Assembly: GCA_027487845.1 (NCBI GenBank)
Contig: JAIYCV010000042.1
Span: 124,001-188,000 of the forward strand
Source: Flammeovirgaceae bacterium
GTDB taxonomy: Bacteria; Bacteroidota; Bacteroidia; Cytophagales; Cyclobacteriaceae
Reading direction: 5' to 3'
DNA length: 64,000 nt
Of this stretch, positions 62,049 through 64,000 are shown piece by piece. The notes below the pieces were generated by a model that saw only the letters and a list, made by a program, of their open reading frames with translations, searched no databases and was not told the DNA's origin. Numbering within the stretch: position 1 is the first letter of the stretch; each line of letters begins with the position of its first letter. Both the position numbers and the translations under genes were made by a program.

Positions 62049-62257
62049 TGGCTGGACTTTCGTTTGATGTGCTTCGGCATGGAAAAAAATATAAACTCAC
62101 CAACTACGGTGAGACTTTTGAATTCACGATCGAGCAAATGCTGGTAAATGGCGACTTCAAAGTAAAAGACCATACCACTTTAGAACGCTACTTTCTTAAA
62201 GACCTTATTAAATTTGGGAGAGGAAAAGATTTTGAGATTAGAGAGTTGGAATCATAA
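62048..62257 (+). CDS. Small hypothetical protein coupled to the GroES-like gene
   Basis: A 69-residue protein (MAGLSFDVLRHGKKYKLTNYGETFEFTIEQML) with alternating strands in the first half and a KDLIKFGRGKDFEIRELE C terminus. It starts on the last base of the GroES-like stop codon, so translation is coupled. Small proteins of this kind occur in other Bacteroidota, but I cannot name a family. A beta-rich binding domain is a guess. Confidence 0.6.
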   Translation: MAGLSFDVLRHGKKYKLTNYGETFEFTIEQMLVNGDFKVKDHTTLERYFLKDLIKFGRGKDFEIRELES

Positions 62258-62395
62258 AAACTCGATTTATACGAGGCAAAAAAACAGTCTCCTACAAAAA
62301 TCAGGAACGGCACGAGCTGCAAAATGGCCTTTAGTCGAGTCCTTCAACAAGCCACGATTAAAAAGAACTACGGCAAAGTATTAAAAAAGATATAG

Positions 62396-62881
62396 ATGCA
62401 GCAAGGATTGATAATAGTCGTGATTTTAACAGGTCTTTTCTCATTCAGTGAAAAAAAGGTACGAATGCGAGAAGGTTATTATTTTTCCTCACATGGGCAT
62501 GCCAATGGGTTGCTTAAAATAAAGAGTAATAAGATTGAGTATTATGCGGATAATATTGCTAAAAGTTGGGGATATGGAAAATATGAACTTAATGAAGTTG
62601 ATTCGGTGATAAAAGTATCTTATGAAAGAATTTGGAAGTCAAAGAGGGAGGATTCACACTTTACATTCGAGAAAGTCTATAAGATAAGATGGAATAAAGA
62701 ACGAGATGCTTTTGAACTAAGCGAATATGAATACAGGAAAAAAACGGATGCAATAGAAAATTTGAAGAAAAGAGTGAAAGCAAGTTCTGAAATTAAAGTC
62801 GATCGTGAAGAGACTAATTTATGTTCAGGAAGCATTCGCATTGTTTCCTCTTTTACAGCCAAGTATCGTCTCTGGACTTAG
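62396..62881 (+). CDS. Hypothetical exported protein
   Basis: A 161-residue protein with a hydrophobic N terminus (LIIVVILTGLFSFSEKK), consistent with a signal peptide or anchor, followed by charged beta/helix sequence (YYFSSHGHANGLLKIKSNKIEYYADN, KVYKIRWNKERDAFELSEYEYR). No motif recognised. Base use is more AT-rich than the neighbours. A 23-codon frame ending in TAG abuts its start directly (62324-62395). Confidence that this is a real gene is moderate. Confidence 0.5.
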   Translation: MQQGLIIVVILTGLFSFSEKKVRMREGYYFSSHGHANGLLKIKSNKIEYYADNIAKSWGYGKYELNEVDSVIKVSYERIWKSKREDSHFTFEKVYKIRWNKERDAFELSEYEYRKKTDAIENLKKRVKASSEIKVDREETNLCSGSIRIVSSFTAKYRLWT

Positions 62882-63149
62882 AGCTTACTTGATCAATTGT
62901 CATTACTTTTAATAAACCGAAATACTCAGAAGAATTTTCGCTACTTTTTAAATTCGAATACCACTCTATCAATGATCTAGTAACATTCGTAAAGCTGCTC
63001 TGCGGTAATCATTAAAGTATGCGCAAAGCAAAGGGATGTTAACGTGAGTAAGTTTGGCCAGCTAGTAATTCTCGGTCAGTATAGCGCAATTTTTGATCTC
63101 ATGCGAAATTTCTAAATGGCCTGACAACGCTGCGCTCCTTTTGAACACT

Positions 63150-64000
63150 TTACTTCTTCCCCAATGAAAAATCAAACTTGTCGGGCGTGCCTTTGATACG
63201 CACATTCAAAAAACGAACTCGTTTATCCTTATCTCGGTACTGAATCGCATCAACTTGGTCGGGATCTATTTCCTCCTTTTTCTTTCCACCAAACAAAGCT
63301 TGAAAGCCTACTTGTGTAACTAACCGCCAAGGCACACGGATGAGATAGTCCATTTTTAAATCCAATGATTGACTGCCCGCCATTTCAATAAAACCAAGCG
63401 AGGTATTGATGGTCATGGCAGGAATTTGCAGTACCCCGTTTTTTAAGTCAAGCTTATTCTGCAAGGTATCGAAACGAACAAGTCGGATATTTTTGTCTTT
63501 AAAATAACTCGCCATAGCATGCAACGGAGCAAAATCGATCAAACTTCCATTTGTTATGCGGACATCTAAATGGGCTTCCCCTTCATTGAGTATCGGGGTT
63601 AAATCGGGATGCACATGAAATAAGCTGCTGACTTTGCCCGATAGCGAGCCACGCAAACTTCTATTCAACATTACATCTTGGCCGAAATTTTCAAACTTAA
63701 TGAGTAGTTGATCGAGGTTAATATTTGAAAACTTTGTTTCGTTTTTGAAATAGATTTTCTTGGGATCAGAAGCGTTGAAATAGCCGTTCATCGCCATCGA
63801 TCCGCCAGCCAAATCCATCGCTAGCGTATCAATGAACATATAATGGTTTGCCTGCAATCGAAAGTTACTTTTTAAATTACTGATCTTGATGTTATGATGA
63901 GTTAGTTTCTTAATAGTCGCCTTTGCACGCATGTCCGTAAAAGGTATTTCAAAGATGTTAAACGCCCTACTGTGCTGTTCAGCTGTTTTTACTGAATCTT
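63150..64000 (-). CDS. AsmA-like protein, C-terminal part (start outside window)
   Basis: The frame stays open to the end of the window, so the ATG at 63932 is internal and the gene starts further on. The visible 283 residues have the AsmA-like C-terminal repeat pattern: beta strands with DTLAMDLAGGSMAMNGYFNASDP, SLRGSLSGKVSSLFHV, and RFDTLQNKLDLKNGVLQIPAMTINTSLGFIEMAGSQSLDLKMDYLIRVPW. AsmA-family proteins span the periplasm and are implicated in lipid transport to the outer membrane. The C terminus here is beyond the family domain and ends in DKFDFSLGKK. Confidence 0.82.
   Translation of the reverse strand, partial: DSVKTAEQHSRAFNIFEIPFTDMRAKATIKKLTHHNIKISNLKSNFRLQANHYMFIDTLAMDLAGGSMAMNGYFNASDPKKIYFKNETKFSNINLDQLLIKFENFGQDVMLNRSLRGSLSGKVSSLFHVHPDLTPILNEGEAHLDVRITNGSLIDFAPLHAMASYFKDKNIRLVRFDTLQNKLDLKNGVLQIPAMTINTSLGFIEMAGSQSLDLKMDYLIRVPWRLVTQVGFQALFGGKKKEEIDPDQVDAIQYRDKDKRVRFLNVRIKGTPDKFDFSLGKK

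Noticed and set aside
62324-62395. 23-codon frame (MAFSRVLQQATIKKN...) just before the gene at 62396
   Set aside because: Too short and without context or recognised similarity; possibly a remnant of a lost gene.
1-64000. tRNA, rRNA, prophage or insertion sequence
   Set aside because: No cloverleaf arms, rRNA motifs, transposase or integrase frames, or terminal inverted repeats with target duplications were seen on either strand.

Overview
The window reads as chromosomal DNA of a gliding or T9SS-bearing Bacteroidota, most likely order Cytophagales. The evidence is a GldH lipoprotein, a T9SS C-terminal sorting domain on a secreted repeat protein, BatD, a GWxTD protein, a DUF5723 outer-membrane protein, a YtxJ-type bacillithiol-linked protein, and many copies of the Bacteroidota -7 promoter element TAnnTTTG, several only 3-10 bases from the start codon. 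Base composition is AT-leaning and even, and genes are densely packed. I see no rRNA, tRNA, CRISPR array, prophage or insertion sequence. Both end genes run off the window.

Layout. 1-4734: histidine kinase tail, glycyl-tRNA synthetase, a scramblase-like protein, a PIN toxin-antitoxin pair and a dGTPase. 4847-8168: an RND/MMPL exporter, then a CPBP protease gene bracketed by two copies of the exporter's 3' end. 8271-10370: a T9SS-exported protein with about 14 propeller-like repeats. 10371-10897: the only long gene-free stretch, holding a GC-rich hairpin-rich element. 10898-15558: ileS, lspA, free-methionine-sulfoxide reductase. 15560-20810 (minus strand): lipid and membrane genes (desaturase, psd, cdsA, CPBP) plus glutamate dehydrogenase. 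20843-23189: dusB, hicA, hicB and a DMT exporter, coupled end to end. 23198-31982 (minus): a thioredoxin-fold surface protein, Nfu, a DUF4143 ATPase with a perfect 31-bp palindrome at its start, an SDF-family symporter, remnants of a restriction-modification gene, Uma2, aroC and batD. 32096-37634: a small ORF, then gldH, ricT, purD and recQ on the minus strand. 37888-49558: manC, rlmB, GWxTD protein, methyltransferase, DUF5723/lipoprotein pair, acs, mnmD, ispF and an M16 peptidase. 49741-54542: epimerase, a eukaryote-like sphingolipid delta-4 desaturase homologue, a second PIN toxin-antitoxin pair, and a fused E1 alpha/beta dehydrogenase. 54615-64000: an 824-residue repeat protein coupled to ytxJ, osmC, a beta-barrel protein, an oxygenase/ChrA pair, a Tat-exported superoxide dismutase, a stand-alone GroES-like protein, small unknowns and an AsmA-like gene.

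Most of the window is ordinary housekeeping. The parts worth a second look are the DUF4143 palindrome, the duplicated exporter tail around the CPBP gene, the sphingolipid desaturase homologue, the basic repeat protein next to ytxJ, the structured element upstream of ileS, and the toxin-antitoxin genes fused by overlap into housekeeping operons. Family names are from recognition of motifs; no database search was run.
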